Below, piece after piece: positions 49,128 to 58,134 of a stretch of DNA of 64,000 nucleotides. How positions within the stretch are numbered: the stretch's first letter is position 1; each line of letters starts with the position of its first letter. The notes under the pieces were generated by a model that was given only the letters and a program-made list of their open reading frames with translations, did no database searches and was not told the origin of the DNA. Where the stretch lies: contig NZ_LZGK01000011.1 in assembly GCF_001690705.1 (NCBI RefSeq), positions 524,435 to 588,434 on the forward strand. Reading direction: 5' to 3'. Both the position numbers and the translations under genes were made by a program. This DNA is from Gilliamella sp. wkB178. Lineage in GTDB: Bacteria > Pseudomonadota > Gammaproteobacteria > Enterobacterales > Orbaceae.

Positions 49128-49586
49128 ATGACAAATCATGATAGAGACAATAATGCCGCATTAAAAAATGCCGGTTTAAAGGTTACGTTACCACGATTAA
49201 AAATTTTAGAATTATTACGTGACCCAACGTGTCAACATATTTCGGTTGAAGATCTTTACAAAAAACTACTGGATATGGGTGAAGAAATTGGGTTAGCAAC
49301 TGTATATCGAGTTTTAAATCAATTTGATGACGCCGGCATTGTTACTCGTCATAACTTTGAAGGCGGTAGATCAGTATTTGAACTGGCTACTCAAAAGCAT
49401 CATGACCATTTAATTTGTTTAGATTGTGGTGAAGTATTTGAATTTCGGGATGAAATCATCAACCGTAGACAAAAAGAAATTGCGGAGCAATATGGTGTTA
49501 AATTAACTTATCATAGCCTGTATCTTTATGGTCATTGCCATGCAGGTAATTGTAAAGAACATCCGGAACTGCATACCAAAAAATAA
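49128..49586 (+). CDS. fur: Ferric uptake regulator Fur
   Basis: Fur is the Fe(II)-dependent repressor of iron acquisition. The ATG at 49128 gives 152 residues beginning MTNHDRDNNAALKNAGLKVTLPR, matching E. coli Fur (148); an upstream TTG is rejected. The DNA-binding helix is in GLATVYRVLNQFDDAGIV. The metal-binding region is KHHDHLICLDCGEVFEF with the structural CxxC, and the second cysteine pair is in GHCHAGNCKEH. A terminator follows. Confidence 0.97.
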   Translation: MTNHDRDNNAALKNAGLKVTLPRLKILELLRDPTCQHISVEDLYKKLLDMGEEIGLATVYRVLNQFDDAGIVTRHNFEGGRSVFELATQKHHDHLICLDCGEVFEFRDEIINRRQKEIAEQYGVKLTYHSLYLYGHCHAGNCKEHPELHTKK

Positions 49587-49614
49587 GCCTATTTCTATAG
49601 GCTTATTATTTATT
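49583..49614 (+). terminator. Intrinsic terminator of fur
   Basis: A perfect 10-bp stem AATAAGCCTA/TAGGCTTATT overlaps the fur stop codon and is followed by ATTTATT. Confidence 0.7.
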
Positions 49615-49655
49615 GAAAATATCAATAATTTATAGGGTTATTAGGTTAATAATTA

Positions 49656-50201
49656 ATGAAACAACTTTTGAATTTTATTCCACTTATCTTCTTTTTTGTT
49701 TTTCTATCCATATATGATATTTTTGCTGGTGTGCAAGCATTAATGATCAGTGCCACGGTTTCATTTATTATCCTGCTAATCATCTACCGTAAAATAGATA
49801 AAATAGAATTAATTTCCTATCTTATGATCATTGTATTTGGTGGCTTTACGCTGTATACCCGGGAACCTAATATAATCAAATGGAAAGTTACCATTATTAA
49901 CTTTGCTTTTGCGGCAGCATTGTTAGTCAGTCAGTTTATGTTCAAAAAAAACCTACTGCAAACCATGTTAGGTAAAGAAATTCAACTAAACCCTATTGTT
50001 TGGAATAAACTCAATTTGTTATGGATCAGCTTCTTTATGTGCTGTGGCATAGTAAGTTTAGCTGCAACTTACTACACCTCTGACGACTTTTTTTGGAAAT
50101 TCAAAGTTTTTATTTTACCTGGTGCCTCATTATTATTATCCTTAATATCAGGAATTTATATTTATAAAAACATGCATAAAAGTGCTAATGAGAGCAACTA
50201 A
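49656..50201 (+). CDS. yciB: Inner-membrane septation protein YciB
   Basis: This five- to six-helix inner-membrane protein (YciB/IspA family) is linked to cell-envelope synthesis and intracellular septation. The 181 residues match E. coli (179). Diagnostic stretches are PLIFFFVFLSIYDIFAGVQAL, IKWKVTIINFAFAAALLVSQF and LGKEIQLNPIVWNKLNLLW, and SGIYIYKNMHKS closes the protein. yciA follows after 30 bases, as in enterics. Confidence 0.95.
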   Translation: MKQLLNFIPLIFFFVFLSIYDIFAGVQALMISATVSFIILLIIYRKIDKIELISYLMIIVFGGFTLYTREPNIIKWKVTIINFAFAAALLVSQFMFKKNLLQTMLGKEIQLNPIVWNKLNLLWISFFMCCGIVSLAATYYTSDDFFWKFKVFILPGASLLLSLISGIYIYKNMHKSANESN

Positions 50202-50231
50202 TATCACAGTAATCGGCGGAGTATTCTATTT

Positions 50232-50696
50232 ATGAAACAACCAGACACAACTGCAACTCCTAAAGGGCAATTAGTATTAAGAACACTCGCTATGCCAGCA
50301 GACACCAACCCACATGGGCATATTTTTGGTGGCTGGATCATGTCACAAATGGATCTTGCCGGTGGCATACTAGCTAAAGAAATAGCCAAAAAACGAGTGG
50401 TTACTGTCAATGCTAGTAGCATTACCTTCCACAAACCAGCTATGGTGGGCGATGTTGTTTGCTGTTATGCTCATTGCCTTAAAACCGGCACCACATCAAT
50501 TACTATTGGCATCGAAGTTTGGATTAAAAAGATAACTGACACTGACGAAGTCTGTCAGCGATTCTGTATAACTGATGCCACCTTTACCTATGTAGCAGTG
50601 GATAAAGATAACACGCCCAAACCATTGCCGGAAGCATTTCAACATTATGATTGCCATGTTGATCCTATTAGTAAATTAAATCTAAGCAATTGTTAA
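50232..50696 (+). CDS. yciA: Acyl-CoA thioesterase YciA
   Basis: This hexameric hot-dog-fold thioesterase is active on many acyl-CoAs. The 154 residues compare with 132 in E. coli, the extra length being at the C-terminus. The conserved helix and Asp are in DTNPHGHIFGGWIMSQMDLAGGILA near residue 22. ITFHKPAMVGDVVCCYA is the second motif. The stop codon lies only a few bases before the clsA start, so the two are probably cotranscribed with yciB. Confidence 0.95.
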   Translation: MKQPDTTATPKGQLVLRTLAMPADTNPHGHIFGGWIMSQMDLAGGILAKEIAKKRVVTVNASSITFHKPAMVGDVVCCYAHCLKTGTTSITIGIEVWIKKITDTDEVCQRFCITDATFTYVAVDKDNTPKPLPEAFQHYDCHVDPISKLNLSNC

Positions 50697-50701
50697 TCGA
50701 T

Positions 50702-52165
50702 ATGCAATTTACCTCATTCCATGCATTAATCAGTTCACTAATATTCCTTTGTTATTGGTTGATCATTGTTGCCACCACATTACGCATTGTCTTTAAACGC
50801 CGGCCAACAACTTACGTGATTGCTTGGATGCTGGTTATCTATATCCTACCGCTAGTTGGGGTAATTCTCTATTTTGCATTAGGGGAAGCTCATTTAGGGC
50901 AGCAACGCGTTAAACGCGCCCAAAAAATGCGCCCCACTATTACCAAATTTATCAATAAATTAAGTGTATTTCAGGACATATTCACCGACAAAGTTAGTCA
51001 AGTTAGCAAACCTATTTTCCAACTGTGCAAACACCAAACCGGGCTTGATGGCATTAAAGGTAACCACATTGAACTGCTTAGTAATACAGACGCCATTTTT
51101 GATCGCCTAATCGCCGACATCAATCAAGCCACATCTAATATCGAAATGGTATTTTACATATGGAATAAAGGTGGCCGAGCTGACGAAGTTGAAGAAGCCC
51201 TAATCCAAGCCAGCAAACGTGGGGTAACTTGCCGTTTAATGCTTGATTCGGCTGGTAGCCGGAATTTTATCAGATCAAATGCTAGCAAAAAAATGCGGGA
51301 TGCTGGCATAACCGTTATCGAAGTCTTAAAAGTCAACTTATTTCGCTTCATGTTTAGGCGGCTTGATCTGCGGCAACACCGCAAAGTAGCTATTATTGAC
51401 AACTATATATCTTACACTGGCAGCATGAATATTGTTGATCCACGCTTCTTTAAACAAAATAAACATGTAGGTGAATGGGTCGATGTCATGGTGAGAATGA
51501 GTGGTCCGGTAACAACACTAATGGGCGCCATTTATACCAGTGACTGGGAGCTGGAAACCGGTGATTATTTAGCCTTGCCACAAATTACCGATTTTGCTGA
51601 ACAGCCGGAAGAAAAAAAACACATCATGCAACTCATTGCTTCCGGGCCAGGTTATACAGAAAACATGATCCATCAGGTGCTGTTAACCGCGATTTATGCC
51701 GCCCAAGAGCAAATTATTTTCACCACCCCTTACCTAGTCCCTAGTGATGACATTTTACATGCTGTTTGTACTGCCGCCCAACGAGGGGTTGAAGTAATTA
51801 TTATTGTTCCGAAAAAGAATGACTCGTTAATGGTCAAATGGGCAAGCCGGGCTTTCTTTTCGGAATTATTAGAGGGCGGGGTCAAGCTTTACCAATTTAA
51901 TGATAATTTATTACATACCAAAAGTGTCTTAATTGATAAGCAACTGAGTCTGGTTGGTACCGTCAATTTAGACATGCGCAGTTTATGGCTAAATTTTGAA
52001 ATTACTACGGTAATTGATGACGCAGAATTTGCTCGATCATTAGCAATCCTTTTACAAACTTACTTAAACAATTCCGATATAGTTAATATTGAGGAATGGG
52101 AAAAGCGCCCGATCTGGCAACACGTTGTTGAAAGGTTATTTTACTTCTTTGCACCACTTTTATAG
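50702..52165 (+). CDS. clsA: Cardiolipin synthase A
   Basis: ClsA joins two phosphatidylglycerols to cardiolipin. The ATG at 50702 gives 487 residues (E. coli 486); an upstream TTG overlapping yciA is rejected. Two N-terminal helices (about 6-28 and 40-60) anchor it in the membrane. Two HKD phospholipase D motifs form the active site: HRKVAIIDNYISYTGSMN near 225 and HTKSVLIDKQLSLVGTVNLDMRS near 403. The KRRPTTYVIAWMLV stretch after helix 1 is typical. Confidence 0.96.
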   Translation: MQFTSFHALISSLIFLCYWLIIVATTLRIVFKRRPTTYVIAWMLVIYILPLVGVILYFALGEAHLGQQRVKRAQKMRPTITKFINKLSVFQDIFTDKVSQVSKPIFQLCKHQTGLDGIKGNHIELLSNTDAIFDRLIADINQATSNIEMVFYIWNKGGRADEVEEALIQASKRGVTCRLMLDSAGSRNFIRSNASKKMRDAGITVIEVLKVNLFRFMFRRLDLRQHRKVAIIDNYISYTGSMNIVDPRFFKQNKHVGEWVDVMVRMSGPVTTLMGAIYTSDWELETGDYLALPQITDFAEQPEEKKHIMQLIASGPGYTENMIHQVLLTAIYAAQEQIIFTTPYLVPSDDILHAVCTAAQRGVEVIIIVPKKNDSLMVKWASRAFFSELLEGGVKLYQFNDNLLHTKSVLIDKQLSLVGTVNLDMRSLWLNFEITTVIDDAEFARSLAILLQTYLNNSDIVNIEEWEKRPIWQHVVERLFYFFAPLL

Positions 52166-52210
52166 TAAAATCAAAACAATAGCAATCAATGCAGCCAGTT
52201 ATTATTAACT

Positions 52211-53041
52211 TTAATAACCATTTTTAGACAAATCTGGCAAAAATCGATTATTATTAATTCGATAAACTTGTGAACTCAGTGAACCATCTTGATTTAGACT
52301 AATTTCTCTCCAGCCAGGGGCATCTTGATCCGATACCTGAAAATTATAGCACCCAGGTTTAAACTGCACACAAGTAGACGGCGTAGAAAACGCCTTACAA
52401 TTATGCCATATTTGCTCTTGTTGCTGGTGAATATGCCCCCAACCTAAGCCTTTAATCATAGAATTATTCTTAATAATCAGCTCTAAATCGGCATTATTTT
52501 TTAGAATATGCTGATCTAACCAATGGCAACTTGATGAAATGGGGTGATGGTGTAAAAACACCATGGCCGCCCTATCGGGATGACTGGTTAAGGCATTTTG
52601 TAAAAACATGAGTTCGGACTCAGGCAACACCCCATAAGCTTGGCCAACGACTTGGCTATTTAATAACACAATCAGCCATTTATCACCCAATAACACCACC
52701 TTATTGGCTGCAAGTTGATAATCATTAAACACCTCTTGCATATAAGGGTAAACATCATGATTACCAGCCAGCCACACACAAGGCACAGCCAATGTTTTTA
52801 TTTCCTCGGCAAACCGTTGATAAGCTCGTTTAGAACCATCTTGGACAAAATCGCCCGTAGCCACAATTAAATCGTAATGCCTTTTCTGGTGCTTAATTTC
52901 ATCAATAACGGCTAAAAAACTAGCATTCGAGTTAACGCCCAATAATGAGTCACTATCATCAGCAAAAAGATGAGAATCAGTAATATGCAGTATTTTTCCG
53001 CAATTTGCATCCTGAATCGGCAACTGTAATAGTGACTCCAA
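52211..53041 (-). CDS. cpdA: 3',5'-cyclic-AMP phosphodiesterase CpdA
   Basis: CpdA hydrolyses cAMP and tunes CRP-dependent expression. The 276 residues match E. coli (275). Metallophosphoesterase motifs occur in order: ITDSHLFAD near residue 20, VATGDFVQDG near 60, LAGNHDVYP near 92, FLHHHPI near 162 and GWGHIHQQQE near 203. It lies near nudF and tolC, as in the E. coli tolC-nudF-yqiB-cpdA region, but yqiB is missing. Confidence 0.94.
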   Translation of the reverse strand: MESLLQLPIQDANCGKILHITDSHLFADDSDSLLGVNSNASFLAVIDEIKHQKRHYDLIVATGDFVQDGSKRAYQRFAEEIKTLAVPCVWLAGNHDVYPYMQEVFNDYQLAANKVVLLGDKWLIVLLNSQVVGQAYGVLPESELMFLQNALTSHPDRAAMVFLHHHPISSSCHWLDQHILKNNADLELIIKNNSMIKGLGWGHIHQQQEQIWHNCKAFSTPSTCVQFKPGCYNFQVSDQDAPGWREISLNQDGSLSSQVYRINNNRFLPDLSKNGY

Positions 53042-53206
53042 AATTCACCTCATTAACGCATTAGTCATATCATTATTGTTAATAACAATAGCAACAATAA
53101 TAATGGAAAGTTTTAATTATTTTTATTATAAATCCTAAAGTTATAATAAAGTGTAAAGTAAATCACATTTTTACGAAATAAATAATTTAATTGCTGAATT
53201 AATTCA
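53042..53206. other. Gene-free spacer between nudF and cpdA
   Basis: 165 AT-rich bases without a gene lie where E. coli has yqiB. A short palindromic stretch (TTATTGTTAATAACAATA near 53070) is present, but no terminator with a U-run. Confidence 0.4.
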
Positions 53207-53836
53207 CTATTGCCATTGTTTTTTTAACGACATATGGTTCAGTTGCAACCATTGCAGAGCAATAATAGAAGCGGCATTATTGATTACCCCATTTTCAACC
53301 CATTGGTAAGCTTGCTCGCGGCTAACTACATGCACTTGAATATCTTCGTTTTCTTCCGCCAAGCCATGCACACCTTTGGCAGTGGTGGAATCAACCTCAC
53401 CAACTAAAATATGCAATTTTTCGGTCAAACCACCCGGCGACGCCAAATAACTAATAATCGGTTTACAGCGACCAATAGTTATCCCTGCTTCTTCAAACGC
53501 CTCACGTTTAGCAACTTCTTCGCAAGATTCATTGCCATGATCCATCATCCCGGCAATTAATTCCAACATCCATGGGCTATCTTGAGTTTCAATCGCCGCA
53601 ATGCGGATTTGTTCAATTAAAACCACTTGATCGCGTTTAACATCATAGGCTAACAACACCACTGCATGCCCACGTTCTAAAATTTCTCGGGTAACGACTT
53701 CGCTCTTAGTACCATCAAATTTACGATATTGAAACCGGTATTCCAACAGTGAAAAAAAACCGCGGTACAAACTTTTCTTAGTTAAATTAAACACATCTTT
53801 TTTGTCAAAAAGCACCGGACTATTTTTAATTTTCAT
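53207..53836 (-). CDS. nudF: ADP-ribose pyrophosphatase NudF
   Basis: NudF is a Nudix hydrolase cleaving ADP-ribose to AMP and ribose-5-phosphate. The Nudix box G-x5-E-x7-REUxEExGU is seen as GMMDHGNESCEEVAKREAFEEAGI near residue 97. The preceding VLLAYDVKRDQVVLIEQIRIAA and following YLASPGGLTEKLHILVGEVD fit the NudF subfamily. The 209 residues match E. coli (209). It is divergent from tolC with a shared 143-base promoter region. Confidence 0.96.
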   Translation of the reverse strand: MKIKNSPVLFDKKDVFNLTKKSLYRGFFSLLEYRFQYRKFDGTKSEVVTREILERGHAVVLLAYDVKRDQVVLIEQIRIAAIETQDSPWMLELIAGMMDHGNESCEEVAKREAFEEAGITIGRCKPIISYLASPGGLTEKLHILVGEVDSTTAKGVHGLAEENEDIQVHVVSREQAYQWVENGVINNAASIIALQWLQLNHMSLKKQWQ

Positions 53837-53979
53837 ACAGATTCTCGATTTTTAAGTCAAATTTTAATAAAAAGTGCGAATAGTATACAAAGTATGCTTT
53901 CTATATACTAATTATCTGCTAAAATTATGCAATTGAATTTACTAATAATATGTTTTATTGTTTTTTAAAGAGAAGATTA

Positions 53980-55332
53980 ATGAAAAAAACTTTAACCTTT
54001 TTAATTGGCTTAGCTTTGAGCCAATCTGTTTTTGCTGAAAATTTGGTTCAAGTCTATGAACAAGCAAAAGAAACTAACCCCGATCTCCGTAGTTCATTAG
54101 CCGAAAAGGAAAAAGCCTATTCTGCAATTTCTGGTTCCCGAGCAAGTTTATTACCGCAAGTGGGCTTAAGTGCCTCTTATGGTGTTGCCCATGGGCGCCG
54201 AGATACCAGTGGTCAAAAAAATAAAAGTGGCAATTTATACCAAGTAACCTTATCCCAAAGTATTTTTGATTATTCCAACTGGAAAGCTCTGGACATAACC
54301 AAAAAACAAGCTAGTATTTCTGACATAGCCTACCAATACCAAGGGCAAACATTAATCTTAAATACCTCAGTAGCTTACTTTAATGTACTTAAAGCACTGG
54401 ATGCACTAAGTTATATTGATGCACAAAAAAAAGCAATTTATCGTCAGTTGGAACAAACTCGCCAACAACACCAAGTTGGTTTAGTGGCAATTACCGATGT
54501 GCAAAATGCGCAAGCTAACTATGACCTTACTGTAGCGCAACAAGTTAATGCCTTAAATGACTTAAATAACGCCGTTGAAGATTTACGCCAAGTTAGTGGT
54601 CGTTTCTATTCAACCCTAGCCAGCATTAATACTAATACCTTTAAAACTGAAGCGCCAACGCAAATCAGTAACTTATTACAGCAATCGCAATCGTCAAACC
54701 TGAACCTATTAACTATGAGATTAAATCAGGAAATTGCGCGTGAGCAAATTAAACTAGCCCAAGCAGGGCATATGCCAACAGCCAGTTTGGATGCCTCTAC
54801 TAATCTAAATAAAAATGACAACTATGGCAATTATTCCATGGCCAACAGTGCACGACGTAACGGCAAAACCTATTCAGGTGATAATAGAGTTGGCGTCAGT
54901 GTAAATATGCCAATTTTCTCTGGTGGCGCGACTGTGTCCAAAGTTGAGCAAGCTCAACATAACTTTGTTAGTTTTAGCGAAAAGGTAGAAAGCACTAACC
55001 GTAGTGTGGTGAATCAAGTGCGTTCATCTTATAACAATATTTCATCATCAATTAGTGCCATCAAAGCTTATCAACAAGCGGTAGTTTCGGCGCAAAGCTC
55101 ATTAGAAGCAACTTCATCTGGTTATGAAGTGGGTACGCGTACAATTGTTGACGTGTTAAATGCCACCACCCAATTATATAGTGCCAAACGCGATCTATCT
55201 GATTCCAAATACAATTATCTAACTAGCTTAATACAGTTAAAATACTCAGTTGGTACCTTAACTGCTGATGATTTAGTCTTCCTAAATAATATGCTAGGTA
55301 AAGAAGTAAGCACCATAGCTACCATAAATTAA
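53980..55332 (+). CDS. tolC: Outer-membrane channel TolC
   Basis: TolC is the trimeric outer-membrane exit duct for drug efflux and type I secretion. The start at 53980 (MKKTLTFLIGLALSQSVFA) follows AGAGAAG and gives a normal signal peptide cleaved near residue 20. An ATG ten codons upstream would bury it. Two homologous outer-membrane-factor repeats cover about 25-215 and 235-430 (for example NARRNGKTYSGDNRVGVSVNMPIFSGG). The 450 residues compare with 493 in E. coli; the difference is the C-terminal tail. A strong terminator follows. Confidence 0.95.
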   Translation: MKKTLTFLIGLALSQSVFAENLVQVYEQAKETNPDLRSSLAEKEKAYSAISGSRASLLPQVGLSASYGVAHGRRDTSGQKNKSGNLYQVTLSQSIFDYSNWKALDITKKQASISDIAYQYQGQTLILNTSVAYFNVLKALDALSYIDAQKKAIYRQLEQTRQQHQVGLVAITDVQNAQANYDLTVAQQVNALNDLNNAVEDLRQVSGRFYSTLASINTNTFKTEAPTQISNLLQQSQSSNLNLLTMRLNQEIAREQIKLAQAGHMPTASLDASTNLNKNDNYGNYSMANSARRNGKTYSGDNRVGVSVNMPIFSGGATVSKVEQAQHNFVSFSEKVESTNRSVVNQVRSSYNNISSSISAIKAYQQAVVSAQSSLEATSSGYEVGTRTIVDVLNATTQLYSAKRDLSDSKYNYLTSLIQLKYSVGTLTADDLVFLNNMLGKEVSTIATIN

Positions 55333-55355
55333 CCAATTCAATAACTACATATAAC

Positions 55356-55381
55356 AAGGCGATTAAATCGCCTTTTTTTAT
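55356..55381 (+). terminator. Intrinsic terminator of tolC
   Basis: The stem AAGGCGAT/ATCGCCTT with a 3-base loop is followed by a run of seven T. Confidence 0.85.
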
Positions 55382-55429
55382 AACTAAATGACCAACTTGA
55401 AAATTGTTGATCTGAATTAAAATCGAGTG

Positions 55430-56320
55430 TTAAAAATCCGAACTCAGCACAAAATCAATAAACAAACTCAACTTTGGTAAACGTTGAGCATCGGCCGTAT
55501 AAAGCAAATGCATTTTTTTAGCTGGTGGTAAATAACCTTGTAAAATTGGCAGTAATTTTTTTTGTTTGATTAAGTCGGCAAGCATAAATTCCGACAACAT
55601 AGCAATCCCTAAACCTTCAACGGCCGCCACAGCAAGCACTGAAGCATCATTACTCTTAAATGCCCCGGTAATAGGAATTTGCACTAATTTACCATTAATA
55701 GTAAACGGCCAAATATTATCATTACCATTAATATTAACATATTGGTAAATTAAACATTGGTGATCCTTAAGGTCATCGGGTGTAGAGGGAATACCATGCT
55801 CAGCCAAATAACTAGGCGCCGCGGCAAAAATAGGTTGATAAGGGCTAAGTTTACGGGCAATTAAACCCGAATCATTCAATTCACCAACCCGAAAGGCAAT
55901 ATCAAACTCCTCTTTAACCAAATCGACATAACGATCACTAAGTTGCACATCCACATTAATTTGCGGGTAGCTTTGCATAAAATGACTAATTAAAGGGATT
56001 AATGTAAAGCGCCCAAAACTCACTGGCGCACTAATCCTAATTCTTCCCTTTGGTTCCTCACTAAACTGTTGTGCCAATGTCTTGGTCTTCTTTACTTCGC
56101 CAAGAATAACCAAACAACGGTCATAATATTGTTTACCAAATTCAGTTAGCATTTGTGAACGCGTGGTGCGATTAAGTAATTTTAAGCCTAAATGATTTTC
56201 TAAAAAGGCAATATATTTAGCCACCATTTGCGGGGAGGTATTTAACGAAATCGACGAAGTAGCAAACGAACCTGTTTTAACCGTTAATACAAATGCTTCC
56301 ATACATCTAAATAAATCCAT
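55430..56320 (-). CDS. LysR-family transcriptional regulator
   Basis: This is a 296-residue LysR-type regulator. The N-terminal winged helix covers about 1-60: MDLFRCMEAFVLTVKTGSFA leads to NTSPQMVAKYIAFLENHLGLKLLNRTTR. The C-terminal effector-binding domain begins at residue 90 (GRIRISAPVSFGRFTLIPLI) and resembles the CrgA/AaeR-like branch. It is divergent from the two oxidoreductase genes at 56424 and 57151, the usual LysR arrangement, so it probably controls them. The inducer is unknown. Confidence 0.9.
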   Translation of the reverse strand: MDLFRCMEAFVLTVKTGSFATSSISLNTSPQMVAKYIAFLENHLGLKLLNRTTRSQMLTEFGKQYYDRCLVILGEVKKTKTLAQQFSEEPKGRIRISAPVSFGRFTLIPLISHFMQSYPQINVDVQLSDRYVDLVKEEFDIAFRVGELNDSGLIARKLSPYQPIFAAAPSYLAEHGIPSTPDDLKDHQCLIYQYVNINGNDNIWPFTINGKLVQIPITGAFKSNDASVLAVAAVEGLGIAMLSEFMLADLIKQKKLLPILQGYLPPAKKMHLLYTADAQRLPKLSLFIDFVLSSDF

Positions 56321-56423
56321 ATTAATAACTCTCAGTTGTTAATAAATCAATTATAACTATATTTATTATCTTTTAATTTACAAAGATAATACACCATGGT
56401 TGTCCTAAATAGGAAATATTTCA

Positions 56424-57098
56424 ATGAAAAAGATTGGCATAATTGGCGCTGGATTTGTTGGTCAGGCCTGTGCAACTCTATTTATGCAGGCTGGTTACCA
56501 AGTCATGTTAAGTAATTCAAGAGATAAAAACACACTATTTAGTGTAGCTAGAGGTATAGGTTGTGAAATTGGCTGTCAACAAGAAGCTATTGAATTTGGT
56601 GATATCATCATGGCTGCAATTCCATTCATCAACTATCCACAACTGCCAACTGAAATGCTTGCCAATAAAATCGTTCTTGATACCATGAACTATTATCCTA
56701 AGCGTGATGGACACTTCCAACAATTAGATAATTATGAAATCACAACCAGTGAATTAATTGCAAAGCATCTAAATAAATCTAAACTTATCAAAGTGTTTAA
56801 TGCTATTTTGGCAAAAGATATCGTTAAAGATGCAAAACCAAACGATAAATTAAATAGACGTGCAATTCCAGTTGCAGGAGATGACTTATTAGCTAAACAA
56901 GTAATATTTGAGTTACTCGATCGTGTGGGTTTTGATTATGTTGATGTCGGCTCTTTATCTGCAAGCTGGAAATTTGAACGAGCTAAACCAGCTTATTGCT
57001 TCCCATTTAACCGCCAACAGTTACAAAATGCTTTAATGCAAGCACAAAGAGACATTGAGTTACCAGAAAACTCATGGAATAAGTTATTACAGAATTAA
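56424..57098 (+). CDS. NADP oxidoreductase, coenzyme F420-dependent-like (pyrroline-carboxylate reductase fold)
   Basis: This 224-residue Rossmann-fold protein has the dinucleotide motif GIIGAGFVGQACATLF at residue 4 and the NADP-preference SNSRDK after the second strand. It has the fold of the NADPH-dependent F420 reductase and 6-phosphogluconate dehydrogenase-like N-terminal domains. Such proteins in bacteria lacking F420 are usually annotated as NAD(P)-binding proteins. The substrate is not known. It starts 103 bases from the divergent LysR gene and is followed by an SDR gene 52 bases on. Confidence 0.75.
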   Translation: MKKIGIIGAGFVGQACATLFMQAGYQVMLSNSRDKNTLFSVARGIGCEIGCQQEAIEFGDIIMAAIPFINYPQLPTEMLANKIVLDTMNYYPKRDGHFQQLDNYEITTSELIAKHLNKSKLIKVFNAILAKDIVKDAKPNDKLNRRAIPVAGDDLLAKQVIFELLDRVGFDYVDVGSLSASWKFERAKPAYCFPFNRQQLQNALMQAQRDIELPENSWNKLLQN

Positions 57099-57150
57099 AC
57101 AACAATAATTAATATTCATTTATAAAAACTCTAATGAAAGGTAAATAAAC

Positions 57151-57939
57151 ATGCAACAAACAGATAAAAAATATACCGTTATAACCGGTGCTAGTTCTGG
57201 AATTGGCTATGCTACCGCCCTTGCCTTTGCTAAACGCAACCAACATCTAATTGTAATCGCCAGGCGCCAAGAGCAATTAGACCAATTAAAACAAAAAATT
57301 GCCGCTATTAATCCCCAATTAGAAGTGGTAATTAAGGTATGTGATTTATCAAAACCAGCGAATGTACATGCACTTTTTCAACAACTAGACCAATATTTTA
57401 TTGAAACTTGGATTAATAATGCCGGTTTTGGTAACTATGGTAGTGTTGGCGATCAGGACTTAAACAAAATAGAAACTATGCTGCACTTAAATATTGAAGC
57501 GCTAACCATTTTTTCCTCACTCTATGTGCGTAAATACCAAAACCAACCTGGCACCCAAATTATTAACATCTCATCACGCGGTGGTTACACCATAGTTCCG
57601 AATGCGGTCACCTATTGTGCAACTAAATTCTATGTTAATGCCTTTACCGAAGGCTTAGCCCATGAATTAAAACAAAGCCAAGCACAATTAACCGCCAAGG
57701 TGCTGGCGCCCGCAGCCACCCAAACTGAATTTGGTCAAAAAGCCAATAATACCACTGAATATGACTATGATAAGAGTTTTGCCAAATACCACACTGCAGA
57801 GCAAATGGCAGAATTTTTGCTAGCCCTATACGATAGTGACAAAACCATTGGCGAAATTAATACTAAAGATTTTTCATTTTCGTTAAAGGATAGCATCTTC
57901 CCATATTCCGGCGATCCTAAACAAAACCAAAAAAGTTAA
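57151..57939 (+). CDS. Short-chain dehydrogenase/reductase
   Basis: This is a 262-residue classical SDR. The cofactor motif is TGASSGIGYATALAFAKR at residue 10, the NNAG motif is WINNAGFGNYG near 87, and the catalytic triad is Ser in NISSRGGY near 142, then Tyr and Lys in YCATKFYVNAF near 156. It resembles the YqjQ/DltE-like family of SDRs with an unassigned substrate. It is probably cotranscribed with the preceding oxidoreductase and controlled by the divergent LysR gene. An R40 repeat begins seven bases after its stop. Confidence 0.88.
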   Translation: MQQTDKKYTVITGASSGIGYATALAFAKRNQHLIVIARRQEQLDQLKQKIAAINPQLEVVIKVCDLSKPANVHALFQQLDQYFIETWINNAGFGNYGSVGDQDLNKIETMLHLNIEALTIFSSLYVRKYQNQPGTQIINISSRGGYTIVPNAVTYCATKFYVNAFTEGLAHELKQSQAQLTAKVLAPAATQTEFGQKANNTTEYDYDKSFAKYHTAEQMAEFLLALYDSDKTIGEINTKDFSFSLKDSIFPYSGDPKQNQKS

Positions 57940-57945
57940 TACTTG

Positions 57946-57985
57946 TGTATACGCAAACGTATACCTCTCAGGAAACATCTTAACA
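57946..57985 (+). repeat. R40 repeat, left border of adhesin unit 1
   Basis: This copy (TGTATACGCAAACGTATAC then CTCTCAGGAAACATCTTAACA) lies between the SDR stop and the shared terminator. It borders adhesin unit 1 on the left; the matching direct copy is at 60040-60081. Confidence 0.85.
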
Positions 57986-57992
57986 ATAATAA

Positions 57993-58023
57993 AAAAAAGC
58001 CAGCATTGATTGCTGGCTTTTTT
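57993..58023. terminator. Bidirectional terminator between the SDR gene and adhesin gene 1
   Basis: AAAAAAGCCAGCA/TGCTGGCTTTTTT is a 13-bp perfect hairpin with A and T tracts on both sides. A near-identical hairpin lies downstream of adhesin gene 2 (60541-60569). Confidence 0.9.
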
Positions 58024-58134
58024 ATGCCGCGGCTCGGGTTGCCCCTGCCGCTGCAACCGTCCTTTGGTTGCTTAAACTTTATTACTCCTTATTAAATACC
58101 CGTGACTTAAGGATTAAGGACTAAGAACTAAGGA
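58024..58134 (-). other. Adhesin unit 1, 3' non-coding region
   Basis: This GC-richer 3' region shares about 28 bases (GCGGCTCGGGTTGCCCCTGCC and flanks) with the corresponding region after gene 2, including a GCGGC/GCCGC stem. A degenerate heptamer array (AGGATTA, AGGACTA, AGAACTA, AGGACTA, AGGATAG) runs from 58109 into the last codons of gene 1. Confidence 0.5.
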
